Assembly (NCBI GenBank): GCA_028285265.1
Contig: JANQPX010000072.1
Location: forward strand, 1 to 56,067
Direction of reading: 5' to 3'
DNA length: 56,067 nucleotides
From: Geminicoccaceae bacterium
GTDB taxonomy: Bacteria > Pseudomonadota > Alphaproteobacteria > Geminicoccales > Geminicoccaceae
Shown: positions 1 to 8,365 of the stretch, piece by piece
Layout: each line of letters opens with the position of its first letter
Position numbering within the stretch: position 1 is the stretch's first letter
Notes under the pieces: model-generated
What the model saw: the letters and a program-made list of their open reading frames with translations, nothing else
The model's database searches: none
What the model was told of the DNA's origin: nothing
Translations under genes and position numbers: made by a program

Positions 1-1338
1 AGTCGGATCTGTCTTGCCGACAACCACAACCTCATCAACCTCATCGGCGTTACGAAGAATGTCCTCGATCTCCGCGGGGTAAATACGCTCGCTTCCAGAC
101 TTGATGAGATCGTCCGCTCTCGCCTCGATTTGAAGATTGGCGTCGTTATCCAGCCTACCGATATCGCCCGTTCGAAACCAATCGCCGTCGAAGGCATCGT
201 CATCAGCCGACGGATTGCGCCAGTAGCCCGTCATGACCTGAGGTCCACGGATTTGAATGTGTCCAGGGATATCAGGCCCAACGACCACGCCATCATCGTC
301 GACAAGTCGGATTTCGCCATGTCTTGCAACTTTGCCGGCCGAACCAATCGTTCGAAAAGCATCTTCTCGACGTTGATAGACAGCAATTGGCGCTGTTTCT
401 GTTGTTCCATAAACCTGGGTTATCGGGATACCGCGATGGTGAAAGGCTTGAATCAGGGTCGAGGGTACGACCGAGGAGCCGGTCGTTATCTGGCGTAGGC
501 TGCTTAAGTCAACGCTTTCAAAGTCGGGATGATCGATCAGCGCCTTCATCATCGTCGGAACAAGAATAGTGTGGGTTGATTTCGTCCTTGCAATCAGCTG
601 AAGAGCACTATCGGGATCAAATCGTGCTTCCAAACAGACTTCGGCACCTACAGCTAACGCCGGCAGCGTTTGAATATTGAGACCGCCGACGTGAAACATT
701 GGCAGCATAGTAAGAATACGGTCCTCACGGCCGAGCGTATGCATGTCAACACTGTTGACGGCATTCCAATAGAGCGCGCTTTGAGTCAAGACAGCACCTT
801 TGGCAATACCTGTGGTGCCTGATGTGTAAACAATCAATACTGGCTGATCGGCTTCATCAATTGGGTTGAGTTGCGCTCTTTCACCAAGCAGGTCAATGAG
901 GGGACACCAGCCACGTCTTTCAAAACCCAGCGCTATTTTCCTAGGAAGCACCGTCGATTTGGACAATGCGTCCACCTTGTCCGCAAATGGCTCCTGCACC
1001 AGCATTGCCATTGGCGTGCAGTCCGCGAGGATGGCCTCATGCTCCGGTAACGCCAGGCGCCAATTGAGAGGGATGACGATGCCACCGAGCTGTGCCGCTG
1101 CGAACAGGAGGGTCAAGAAATCCGGATGGTTGTGCCCCAAGTAAGCGATCCGATCACCAACCCCAATGCCAATATGGTCCTTTAGGCCTTGGGCAAGCCG
1201 ATCGATCCGATCGGCAAAGTCAGCGTAGGATATCGCCTCCCCCTCAAAGACGATCGCGGTAGGATTGCCAAGGCACTCAGCTCGCCGATGAATCCAGGTC
1301 GCGATCGGCCAAGAAAGAGTTTCCTCCTTCAACGTCAT
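1..1338 (-). CDS. AMP-dependent acyl-CoA synthetase/ligase, C-terminus cut by window edge
   Basis: The minus-strand frame is open from the ATG at 1338 to base 1 (446 codons), so the last ~60-80 residues, including the usual C-terminal lysine domain, lie outside the window. Visible ANL-superfamily motifs are the P-loop YTSGTTGIAKG (about residues 171-181), the YGTTETAP motif, GYWRNP, and DGDWFRTGDIG with the ribose-binding aspartate. It should activate a carboxylate to acyl-AMP and then acyl-CoA in the cytoplasm; the substrate cannot be read. The start overlaps the upstream hydrolase stop by one base (TGATG), so translation is probably coupled. With the hydrolase and EamA exporter upstream it looks like a three-gene catabolic operon; paaG/paaI divergent to it suggest an aromatic or medium-chain acid, which is inference. 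A phenylacetate-CoA ligase is less likely because the sequence looks like a general FadD/MenE-type ligase. Confidence 0.9.
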   Translation of the reverse strand, partial: MTLKEETLSWPIATWIHRRAECLGNPTAIVFEGEAISYADFADRIDRLAQGLKDHIGIGVGDRIAYLGHNHPDFLTLLFAAAQLGGIVIPLNWRLALPEHEAILADCTPMAMLVQEPFADKVDALSKSTVLPRKIALGFERRGWCPLIDLLGERAQLNPIDEADQPVLIVYTSGTTGIAKGAVLTQSALYWNAVNSVDMHTLGREDRILTMLPMFHVGGLNIQTLPALAVGAEVCLEARFDPDSALQLIARTKSTHTILVPTMMKALIDHPDFESVDLSSLRQITTGSSVVPSTLIQAFHHRGIPITQVYGTTETAPIAVYQRREDAFRTIGSAGKVARHGEIRLVDDDGVVVGPDIPGHIQIRGPQVMTGYWRNPSADDDAFDGDWFRTGDIGRLDNDANLQIEARADDLIKSGSERIYPAEIEDILRNADEVDEVVVVGKTDPT

Positions 1339-2171
1339 CAGTGGATGACCAAGGATCTTAAGAAATCACTGAGGACGCTATTGAAAAACTCAGGCCGTTC
1401 CAGGTGAACAAGATGGCCGCTGCCCGTGACGACCTCCAATCGAGCGTTTGAAAGGGCTTCGGCCATGTGGCGCATTACCCTAGGCGGCACCACGGGGTCC
1501 TTCTCACCAGCGATGAGAAGGGTAGGCACGTCTATGCCGGCCACCGATTGTGCAAGGTCGAAGGTCGCTAGGCATCGGATTGCATCTCGATAGCCCGCTT
1601 CCGGCACTGCGGCCATCGCCGCGACCGCTTGCTTTATGACATTTGGATCCGGTTCATCGCCAACAAGGTCTTGAACCAACATTGGCGCTAACTCCGCCAT
1701 TGAAGCGCCGCGATCGAGTGGGCCGAGTCGCTGCTCAATAAAGCTGTCCTGCCAAGACTTATCAGGCTTGCCGTTGTTTCGCTTGCCGAATGCGGAACTT
1801 GTCGCGACGAGGGTCAAGGAACGAAGACGATCGGGACGAGCAAGCGCAAACGCTTGCGCGATCATGCCACCAAGCGAATGGCCAACCAGATGTGCGCGCT
1901 CGATTGAAAGACGGTCAAAGAGGGCTGACACGGCGTCGACCAACGAAGGAAACGTCATCGTTTCTAATGGGGCGGTGTCGCCATAGCCGGGCATATCCCA
2001 GGCAATCGCTCGAAATTCGCCTGAAAAGCTGTCGAGCTGCAGTCGCCAAGATTCGGCATCACCGCCGATACCGTGGAGGAAGACAATTGGCTCGCCTTCG
2101 TCACCAGCAATTTGGAAAGCAATCCATGTGCTCAAGCGTTCAATTCCTTTTTCCACAGGATTGAGACCCAC
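1338..2171 (-). CDS. alpha/beta hydrolase (3-oxoadipate enol-lactonase-like)
   Basis: This 277-residue alpha/beta-fold hydrolase shows the oxyanion motif FLHGIGG (31-37), nucleophile elbow GHSLGG with Ser99, acid Asp225 in GEKDP, and His253 in the segment GSGHLVHLERPE. Length and motifs match the PcaD/MhpC-like group that cleaves esters, lactones or C-C bonds of ring-cleavage products. No signal peptide is visible, so it acts in the cytoplasm. It starts 14 bases after the EamA stop and its own stop overlaps the acyl-CoA ligase start, so the three are one operon. The neighbouring ligase suggests it releases an acid that is then CoA-activated; the actual substrate is unknown. Confidence 0.88.
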   Translation of the reverse strand: MGLNPVEKGIERLSTWIAFQIAGDEGEPIVFLHGIGGDAESWRLQLDSFSGEFRAIAWDMPGYGDTAPLETMTFPSLVDAVSALFDRLSIERAHLVGHSLGGMIAQAFALARPDRLRSLTLVATSSAFGKRNNGKPDKSWQDSFIEQRLGPLDRGASMAELAPMLVQDLVGDEPDPNVIKQAVAAMAAVPEAGYRDAIRCLATFDLAQSVAGIDVPTLLIAGEKDPVVPPRVMRHMAEALSNARLEVVTGSGHLVHLERPEFFNSVLSDFLRSLVIH

Positions 2172-2185
2172 CGTTCATCGAACCG

Positions 2186-3118
2186 TCAGCAGTCACGTGC
2201 TTGCTTTCCTTCCGAATGCCTGTCTTGTGAGGGTTTCATCGAAACTTCACTCATTGCCAAACCTGCCAAAATCAAAGCAAGCGCAGCCAAGGCCGTCCAG
2301 CGCGGTTCCTCACCCAAGAGCAAAATTCCGACAAAGACCGCCCAAAGTGGGATGAGATAGTTGATAAAAGCGACAAAGCTCGGCCCTGCGAGGGTGATGA
2401 GTTGCAAGAAGACCACCGGAGCCACAGCACTTGCGAGGATGGCTAGCGCTAAAGCCGCGAGCAAACCGCTCATTGAAGCATTGAAGGTTTGTGTTGGCAG
2501 ATCCCAGAGGCCAAACGGCATCATGATGAATGCGCCAACAACCATCGTTCCAGCAGCCGCAACGATTGGGTTAGCTGGCGGCCGATGACGTGCGATGATG
2601 GCGTTGGCGGCGTAGCAAAACGCGGCAAAAAGCGTCGCAAACTCCCACCAGATTGTGGTGCCTTCGCCTCTGAGCTCTAGGAGTGCCTCTGGCCCAATCA
2701 AGATAACAATACCAACAAATCCAAGACAAAATCCGGCAAGTTTTCCGCCACTCAGAGTCTCGCCCGGTACGAAAACATGAGCAAGCAGCAACGTTGTCAA
2801 CGGCATAATTGACATCAAAATACCCGCAAGCCCGCTATCGATCTCTTGTTGGGCTGCCGAGATCAGCCAAAACGGGAGGCAATTGCCGGCTATCGCCATG
2901 GCTAGACAGAAACCCCAAAATTTTCCTGTCATCGGAAACCGCTGTCCTTGAACAACGACGACCAAAGTCAAAAGAGCGGCCGCTATCATCATCCGGCCGG
3001 TGACCAACTCAAACGGTCGGAAGGACTCGATCGCGAATTCGGTGATGCCAAATGCACTGCCCCAAAGAGCTACAATTGTGAGCAGCAAGATCCAATGGCC
3101 TATCGGGCGCACGCTCAT
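2186..3118 (-). CDS. EamA/DMT-family transporter
   Basis: A 310-residue polytopic protein with about ten hydrophobic helices in two similar halves, typical of drug/metabolite transporters (10 TM, ~300 residues). The first half begins with a WGSAFGITEF segment and the second has an ALAILASAVAPVVFLQLI helix, both in the EamA style. It likely exports a small metabolite across the inner membrane. It is the first gene of the operon with the hydrolase and acyl-CoA ligase, 14 bases before the hydrolase. The start is the last ATG before a 210-base divergent intergenic region shared with paaG; no strong Shine-Dalgarno is visible, so the start is moderately secure. Confidence 0.85.
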   Translation of the reverse strand: MSVRPIGHWILLLTIVALWGSAFGITEFAIESFRPFELVTGRMMIAAALLTLVVVVQGQRFPMTGKFWGFCLAMAIAGNCLPFWLISAAQQEIDSGLAGILMSIMPLTTLLLAHVFVPGETLSGGKLAGFCLGFVGIVILIGPEALLELRGEGTTIWWEFATLFAAFCYAANAIIARHRPPANPIVAAAGTMVVGAFIMMPFGLWDLPTQTFNASMSGLLAALALAILASAVAPVVFLQLITLAGPSFVAFINYLIPLWAVFVGILLLGEEPRWTALAALALILAGLAMSEVSMKPSQDRHSEGKQARDC

Positions 3119-3282
3119 GCGTGCCGAGCCGAAGAGCCGGAGGGGTCAGTGCACGATAAAAAAGCAAAAGAAGGACTGATCATTGAACCCTGAGATTCTT
3201 AAGAAGCACTAACGGAGCCGTCAACGTCGACCAAGAAAAACTCCGAGCTGATTCATGGGATGGAAACTGTCATCATGCTATA

Positions 3283-3300
3283 GTCGTGCGCGTGCACGAC
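3283..3300. promoter_or_regulatory. inverted repeat upstream of paaG, candidate operator
   Basis: A perfect 7-bp inverted repeat, GTCGTGC-gcgt-GCACGAC, ends 28 bases before the TTG start of paaG. A TATAGT hexamer at 3279-3284 could be the -10 box, so the repeat would sit over the transcription start, where a repressor would act. The phenylacetate pathway is often controlled by PaaR/PaaX-type repressors answering to phenylacetyl-CoA, but whether this site binds such a protein is inference. Confidence 0.4.
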
Positions 3301-3328
3301 GCGCAACCTGCGTTTTGGAGACGAAATC

Positions 3329-4111
3329 TTGAGCGACGCAACCGTTCTGCTGACGCTAGACGATGGCATTGCCACCGTCACCTTAAACCGTCCCGACCGG
3401 CTAAACGCTTTGACCGAAGCCATGCATGCCGAGCTAGCCCAGGTGCTTGATCGTATAGAACTCGACCGAGCAATTCGCGCCGTCATGCTGACGGGGGCTG
3501 GACGCGGCTTCTGCTCAGGACAAGATCTCAATGACGGCGCAACGTTGGAACGTGCGGATCTCGGCGATACGCTTGAGCGTTTCTACAATCCCTTGATCCG
3601 TCGGCTCAAGACATTGGAGCGTCCGGTCATTGCTGCAGTCAACGGCGTTGCTGCAGGTGCTGGCGCCAACCTTGCTCTTGCCTGCGATATCGTCATTGCC
3701 GCCGAATCCGCGGTATTCGTTCAGGCTTTTATCAAAATTGGGCTCATTCCCGATGTCGGTGGCACCTTCGTCTTGCCCCGTCTCGTTGGCCAAGCACGAG
3801 CCATGGGTCTCGCGATGCTTGGCGAAGAGATCACAGGCAAGCAGGCAGCTGAATGGGGCATGATTTGGCGTGCGGTCGACGACGATAGGGTCATGGATGA
3901 AGCCACAACCGTTGCCAGGCAACTCGCCTCACAACCCACCGTCGCTCTGGGCTTGATCAAACGTGCGATTCAGGCATCAGCAACCAATGATCTGCACCAA
4001 CAGCTCGAACTCGAACGGGATTTACAACGACAAGCTGGCAAGACGGAAGACTTCGCAGAGGGTGTTAATGCCTTCCTTGACCGACGTCCACCGATATTCA
4101 AGGGTCGCTAG
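3329..4111 (+). CDS. paaG: 2-(1,2-epoxy-1,2-dihydrophenyl)acetyl-CoA isomerase
   Basis: A 260-residue crotonase-fold enzyme. The oxyanion-hole segments GFCSGQDLND (60-69) and GVAAGAGANLAL (106-117), plus ERFYNPLIRRL and KIGLIPDVGGT, match PaaG closely and distinguish it from generic enoyl-CoA hydratases. PaaG isomerises ring-1,2-epoxyphenylacetyl-CoA to oxepin-CoA in aerobic phenylacetate degradation, in the cytoplasm. The start is TTG at 3329, chosen because GGAG lies 8 bases upstream and the frame begins there. paaI follows 52 bases downstream. The rest of the pathway (paaABCDE, paaZ, paaK) is not in the window, so this is a detached part of it. A generic enoyl-CoA hydratase is the alternative. 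Confidence 0.88.
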   Translation: MSDATVLLTLDDGIATVTLNRPDRLNALTEAMHAELAQVLDRIELDRAIRAVMLTGAGRGFCSGQDLNDGATLERADLGDTLERFYNPLIRRLKTLERPVIAAVNGVAAGAGANLALACDIVIAAESAVFVQAFIKIGLIPDVGGTFVLPRLVGQARAMGLAMLGEEITGKQAAEWGMIWRAVDDDRVMDEATTVARQLASQPTVALGLIKRAIQASATNDLHQQLELERDLQRQAGKTEDFAEGVNAFLDRRPPIFKGR

Positions 4112-4163
4112 TGGTTGACCATGGTCCCTTTGATATCCCCTTTCACCGAATGGCGATCATCCC

Positions 4164-4601
4164 GTGACTGAGGTAGACGAGCAAAGGCTCGCTGATGACG
4201 TCAAAAGGGTTATGTACCAGCGGGATCAAGCCACCAAAGCGCTCGGTATAACCATCAAGGCGATGGGCCCTGGCTATGCCATCCTTCGCATGGTAATCCG
4301 TGATGATATGCTCAATGGCCATGCAACTTGCCATGGCGGATTAATCTTCACGCTCGCCGACAGCGCGTTTGCCTTTGCCTGCAATGCCTGTAATCGCGTT
4401 ACCGTTGCACTGGGTGCGCAGATCACCTTCGTCAATCCAGCGACACTCGGCGATGTCCTGGTCGCAGAAGCGAGAGAAAAGAGCAGATCACGGCGAACCG
4501 GCGTCTACGATGTCGAGGTTGGCACCGAAGATGGCCGAACGATAGCGTTCTTTCGCGGCAACGCTTATGAAACAAAAGGTACGGTTATCAAGGAGGATTG
4601 A
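4164..4601 (+). CDS. paaI: hydroxyphenylacetyl-CoA thioesterase PaaI
   Basis: A 145-residue hotdog-fold thioesterase. The segment CHGGLIFTLADSAFAFACN carries the HGG and LADSAFA signature of PaaI, and the length is typical. The family hydrolyses ring-hydroxylated phenylacetyl-CoA dead-end products, releasing CoA during phenylacetate catabolism. It starts with GTG at 4164; nearby ATGs at 4121 and 4150 are out of frame. It lies 52 bases after paaG on the same strand, so co-transcription is likely, and the pairing supports both assignments. A convergent protease gene ends 39 bases beyond its stop. Confidence 0.88.
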   Translation: MTEVDEQRLADDVKRVMYQRDQATKALGITIKAMGPGYAILRMVIRDDMLNGHATCHGGLIFTLADSAFAFACNACNRVTVALGAQITFVNPATLGDVLVAEAREKSRSRRTGVYDVEVGTEDGRTIAFFRGNAYETKGTVIKED

Positions 4602-4640
4602 TGACCTATACCATCCATTGAAACGAGCCGCAGGCAGCAT

Positions 4641-5321
4641 TTATGGTCGGAGCAAAAGCTTGTCTCCCTGCCTTTCAAAGCCGCTAAGGCGATCAAGCAC
4701 GTTCATTCCCAATAGTGAGATATCCAGGCCATCTCTGTGGACCGTGGCGGCAATATCCTCCAGGTGGATCGAGCCGATCGACATGGAATCGACCATCACG
4801 TAAGCGACATACGTTCGGCCATTTGCGGTATTGACCGGTCGATCAAAGCTCAAAGCGTTAAGATCGTAACCGACACGTTCGGCATCCTGCGGTGCCAACG
4901 CCAGCGTGGTCGCTCCTGTATCGACCAATAGACGGACCTGCGTACCATTGATGTGCGCATCAGCCTGGAAATGTCCGTCGCTTGCCGCGCGAAGCTCGAC
5001 ATTGCCTCCCTCGGTTACGATGGGCATGGCCGGTAGGAGCTCACCGCCGATGCGTGCGCCAATCCTCATCAGATCGTCGCGAAAGCTATAACCCAACACC
5101 AAAATCAAAGCGATCGCGATCCAGGCAAGAGCGTGCTTGAAGGCGGCATGAGCTCGGCCGCGGTAACCAATAACGAGACTGCTGCCGAGGAGGACCAGCC
5201 AGAGGATATTGTGGGTCAGGCTGATTTGACGATCTTCATTGCCCAAAACGCCCGGGAATAGGCCGCTCAAGATAACGACCAAGCCAAGCAATACGACACC
5301 AACAACGACGGCCCAAATCAC
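4641..5321 (-). CDS. membrane-anchored retropepsin-like aspartic protease (TIGR02281 type)
   Basis: This 226-residue protein has three N-terminal hydrophobic segments (about 3-20, 36-52 and 62-79) followed by a single-lobe pepsin-like domain. The catalytic motif is LLVDTGATT with Asp134, and the flap-distal signature ISLLGMNVLDRLSGF is at 201-215. This is the architecture of the proteobacterial clan AA proteases, which are thought to work as homodimers like retropepsins, here with the catalytic domain probably in the periplasm. The physiological substrate is unknown. It is convergent with paaI and divergent from the rhodanese gene over a 252-base spacer in which I see no further gene. Confidence 0.85.
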   Translation of the reverse strand: MIWAVVVGVVLLGLVVILSGLFPGVLGNEDRQISLTHNILWLVLLGSSLVIGYRGRAHAAFKHALAWIAIALILVLGYSFRDDLMRIGARIGGELLPAMPIVTEGGNVELRAASDGHFQADAHINGTQVRLLVDTGATTLALAPQDAERVGYDLNALSFDRPVNTANGRTYVAYVMVDSMSIGSIHLEDIAATVHRDGLDISLLGMNVLDRLSGFERQGDKLLLRP

Positions 5322-5573
5322 GGCATCACCTCCTTGGGCTTAACATGGTTCTCTTATGACTCACCAATAGCTGGCGATCCTGTGACGCGTTTTGAATGCT
5401 ATATGAGCAATTTTGAGCCGGAATCGACATGCACGTTTAGGCTTCATCGCAGAAGGAAATTCTCCAATTTATCGGGCATAGGGTCAAAGCTTTCCTAATA
5501 GCGCATCGGCCCATTGAAGCCGCTGTGGAGCAACGCCAGCTGCAAATGAGCGCACGACTATGAGGACCGATCG

Positions 5574-6530
5574 ATGCAGCTCATCATATCCACGACTCGA
5601 TGGCTTCTGGGGCTCGGCGTCATTATTGCCGCCTTCGTAATCTTCCTTGGAAGTCCGCTTTTTGCAGCCGATATCAAGCCGCTTGTGAGCGTCGATTGGC
5701 TGAAGGGTAATGCCGAACGGCAAGATCTGGTCATCCTTGATATTCGGAACAAAATCGACGGCGGCTCCGCCGAATCCTTCACCAGGGGCCATATCCCAGG
5801 TTCCGTCCACAGCGATTACCTTCAAGGAGGTTGGCGCACCGAAGTGGATGGGGTCATCGCGCAGGCACCAAGCGGTGCCCAGCTGGAGGCCCTGATCGGT
5901 AATCTCGGGATCGACAACGACACAACCGTCGTGGTGGTACCCGCCGGGGTCAATGCGTCGGACTTTGGGAGCGCCGCTCGGGTCTACTGGACGTTTAAGT
6001 ATGCAGGACACGATACTGTCGCGATCCTTGATGGCGGCTATCGCGCCTGGACAGCAGATCCAAGCAATCCAATCGAGACTGGGCCCTCCGCCCCACTTGC
6101 AACCATCTTTGAAGCCAATTTGAGACCGGAGATGCGCGTCAATGGCGCATCCGTCCATGCCGCGCTCGACGATGGCGAAACGATGCTGCTCGATGGGCGC
6201 CCAGCCGAGCAATTCACGGGTAAGGCCAAGCACAATGCTGCCAAGGCGGCCGGTCATATCCCTGGGGCTGTACATTTTGATCAGGCGCAGACCTTCGATG
6301 CAACGTCAGGCAGGCTGCTCGATCTTGCCAAGCTCAAAGGCCTTCTGCCTGAGGGCCTGACCGAAGCGGAAGAGGTTGTTAGCTATTGCAACACCGGACA
6401 CTGGGCTGCGGTCAATTGGTTCGTGCTCAGTGAAGTCGTCGGTCTGAGCACCATCAAACTCTACGATGGCTCAATGGTCGAATGGACACAAACTGCGACA
6501 AGACCCGTCGCACAATCCCCCAACTCTTAA
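5574..6530 (+). CDS. periplasmic sulfurtransferase with two rhodanese domains
   Basis: A 318-residue tandem-rhodanese protein. Residues 1-31 are a signal peptide or anchor ending SPLFA, so it is exported. The N-terminal rhodanese domain (about 38-165) has VVVVPAGVNASDF where the active loop would be and no cysteine, as usual for the inactive half. The C-terminal domain carries the loop YCNTGHWA with Cys272. It should move sulfane sulfur from thiosulfate or 3-mercaptopyruvate to an acceptor; CNTGHWA differs from both classical loops (CRKGVT, CGSGVTA), so the donor cannot be assigned. The ATG has GAGGA 7 bases upstream. It is convergent with the MFS gene. Confidence 0.87.
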   Translation: MQLIISTTRWLLGLGVIIAAFVIFLGSPLFAADIKPLVSVDWLKGNAERQDLVILDIRNKIDGGSAESFTRGHIPGSVHSDYLQGGWRTEVDGVIAQAPSGAQLEALIGNLGIDNDTTVVVVPAGVNASDFGSAARVYWTFKYAGHDTVAILDGGYRAWTADPSNPIETGPSAPLATIFEANLRPEMRVNGASVHAALDDGETMLLDGRPAEQFTGKAKHNAAKAAGHIPGAVHFDQAQTFDATSGRLLDLAKLKGLLPEGLTEAEEVVSYCNTGHWAAVNWFVLSEVVGLSTIKLYDGSMVEWTQTATRPVAQSPNS

Positions 6531-6601
6531 GGCATTTGATGGCTCTTATGTCCTAGTGGGAGCCTGGCGTTCTGACGTCGTGGTTCGACGTTTGTCATCG
6601 C

Positions 6602-7846
6602 TCACTCTGTTTGTAATGCGCTGCTGATGGAACGCCGTCGATGCCAGAGGCAGGCAAAGGCGGCGGCTCCAAAAAGGGCACCGATTGCTAGCGGCCATCG
6701 AAGTCCGATCCACTCGGAAGCGACACCCATTACCAACGCGCCGATCGCGGGCCCGCTGCGAAAAACGAGGCCGAACAAGCTAAGAACCCGGCCACGAACC
6801 GCTTCGTCAACAGCAGTTTGCATCAATGTTTGTGTGCCAACTCCCGCAACCACCATGCCAAAGCCACCTGACGTGACGGCCAACACCGCAACCCAAAAGG
6901 TGGGGCTGAGTGCAAGACCAAGAGCGGAAAGCGCAATCAGCAGAGCCGCGAGCATTGCCGTGTTGGCAAGGCCATGCTGAGATCCTCGCTGCGCCAAAAA
7001 GAGCCCTGCTGCAATCGCGCCAAGACCAACTGCAGAGCTGAGCGTCGCAAGCCCGCCTGCTCCCCGTTCGAACACAGCGCCTGCAAAACCCGGCAAGAGT
7101 TCGACATAGGGTCTCGCCGTTACGGCCATCGTTGCATGGAGCGCCAATAGCGGTCCAATGCCCTTATGCCTTACGACATAACGCAGGCCCTCAGCGATCG
7201 CCTGGATCATCGGCGCAGGCTTCTGGCCAGAAGCGCGATGATCAATCGCCGGAAGATCCAATCGGCTAAGCGCAAAGAGAAAGCTGATAAAGCTGAAAGC
7301 ATTCAAAAAGAAGACGAAGGCCGTCCCGATATTCAAGATCACCACGCCAGCAATGGCCGGCCCAATGAAACGAGCAAGATTGAAAACCAAGCTATTGATG
7401 GCGACAGCTGTTGGAAGATGATCTCGTGGCACAAGCGCGGGAACCAGCGCCAGCCTTGCAGGCTGATTGATTCCGATAATCGCTCCATTAAGGCCGATAA
7501 TCAGAATCAAGAGTGGAACGGTGATGAGCCCGCCCGCCGTCAGCAAGGCCAAGGCGAACGAAAGCACCATATTCAAGCTTTGGCCGATGGTTAGCAGCAA
7601 TCGGCGATCAAGGCGATCAGCCAATACTCCGCCGAACGGTCCAGTCATCAATGTGGTTGCGAGGTCGGCAAAGGCAACTATTCCCAAAACGGTACCGGAA
7701 TGGCTGAGTTCCCAGGCAAGCCAGCCGACAGCCACCCTTTGCATCCATGACCCGACCAGTGAAAGACTGTTGCCAGCGACATAGATACCGTAATTGGGTT
7801 GCCCGAGCGTTTTCGGGATGTGACGAAGGCCTGTGAAAAGAGGCAT
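6602..7846 (-). CDS. MFS exporter (EntS/MFS_3-like)
   Basis: A 414-residue major facilitator protein with about 12 hydrophobic segments. The beginning LPLFTGLRH-type N-terminus followed by GNSLSLVGSWMQRVAVGWLAWEL and the loop GGVLADRLDRRLLL (motif A-like) match the EntS/MFS_3 exporter group. I chose the ATG at 7846; a TTG 36 bases upstream (7882) is in frame and would add 12 polar residues unlike the family, and neither has a clear Shine-Dalgarno. Substrate unknown; relatives export siderophores or drugs. It stands alone, convergent with the rhodanese gene. Confidence 0.85.
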   Translation of the reverse strand: MPLFTGLRHIPKTLGQPNYGIYVAGNSLSLVGSWMQRVAVGWLAWELSHSGTVLGIVAFADLATTLMTGPFGGVLADRLDRRLLLTIGQSLNMVLSFALALLTAGGLITVPLLILIIGLNGAIIGINQPARLALVPALVPRDHLPTAVAINSLVFNLARFIGPAIAGVVILNIGTAFVFFLNAFSFISFLFALSRLDLPAIDHRASGQKPAPMIQAIAEGLRYVVRHKGIGPLLALHATMAVTARPYVELLPGFAGAVFERGAGGLATLSSAVGLGAIAAGLFLAQRGSQHGLANTAMLAALLIALSALGLALSPTFWVAVLAVTSGGFGMVVAGVGTQTLMQTAVDEAVRGRVLSLFGLVFRSGPAIGALVMGVASEWIGLRWPLAIGALFGAAAFACLWHRRRSISSALQTE

Positions 7847-8149
7847 AATTTTATATCGCCAGATGAGTCGTACTGCCGTCAAGCGAGCTCTGATGCTTGG
7901 CTGACAACCCGCAGGAGTTCCGTCAAATCTCAGTAAGGCAGGTTTGCTGATCCGCTATTCAGCGGGAAAGCAGAATAGAGGCGAGATCGACCTTGATGGG
8001 CGCCTGGCCAGATGGCCAAACGAGATATGGGTTCGACCGGAAGAGGACAATTTCTGTCGCGGCTCCGGCCATTTGAATGGTCTGCGCATCGCACTTTCAA
8101 CCGTGCCCTAAGTGCGCCAAGTCACGTGCGATTTGCTTCACGCACGAAC
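7847..8149. other. intergenic region without a recognisable gene
   Basis: About 300 bases between the MFS start and the end of the small frameshifted membrane gene. Open frames here are short and overlap neighbouring genes in the wrong frame. It must hold the promoter of the MFS exporter (minus strand), but I cannot place convincing -35/-10 boxes or a terminator. Confidence 0.5.
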
Positions 8150-8327
8150 TCAGGATCGTCGCCGCGCTCTAAGCAAAGGCAGAAGAAAAACAAAACAGAC
8201 GACCAAGAACAAAAAGAGAACCGGTCAACGCCGCAACGTCTCCACTTTTCCAAGCCGACAACGTAAAGCCGATGGCCGAAGCAATGAACAGAAGCCATCC
8301 GATGATCTCGCACACCGCTCTATCCAC
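8150..8327 (-). pseudogene. small two-helix membrane protein, apparently frameshifted
   Basis: Read from GTG at 8327 (AGGA 7 bases upstream), the frame encodes VDRAVCEIIGWLLFIASAIG followed by FTLSAWKSGDVAALTGSLF, a helix-loop-helix typical of ~60-residue alphaproteobacterial membrane proteins, and then runs into a TAG at 8169-8171 after 52 codons with an odd tail. Shifting by one base after the CTTTTT tract (about 8209-8214) continues as FLVVCFVFLLPLLRARRRS to a TGA at 8150-8152, a far better second helix with a positive cytoplasmic end. The total length, 178 bases, is one more than a multiple of three. This is a one-base insertion, a sequencing error, or frameshifting. It lies 38 bases behind the UlaG-like gene in the same direction. 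Confidence 0.5.
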
Positions 8328-8365
8328 AATGAGTTCCTGGCCATGGACGATGTTCGACAGCGCTC

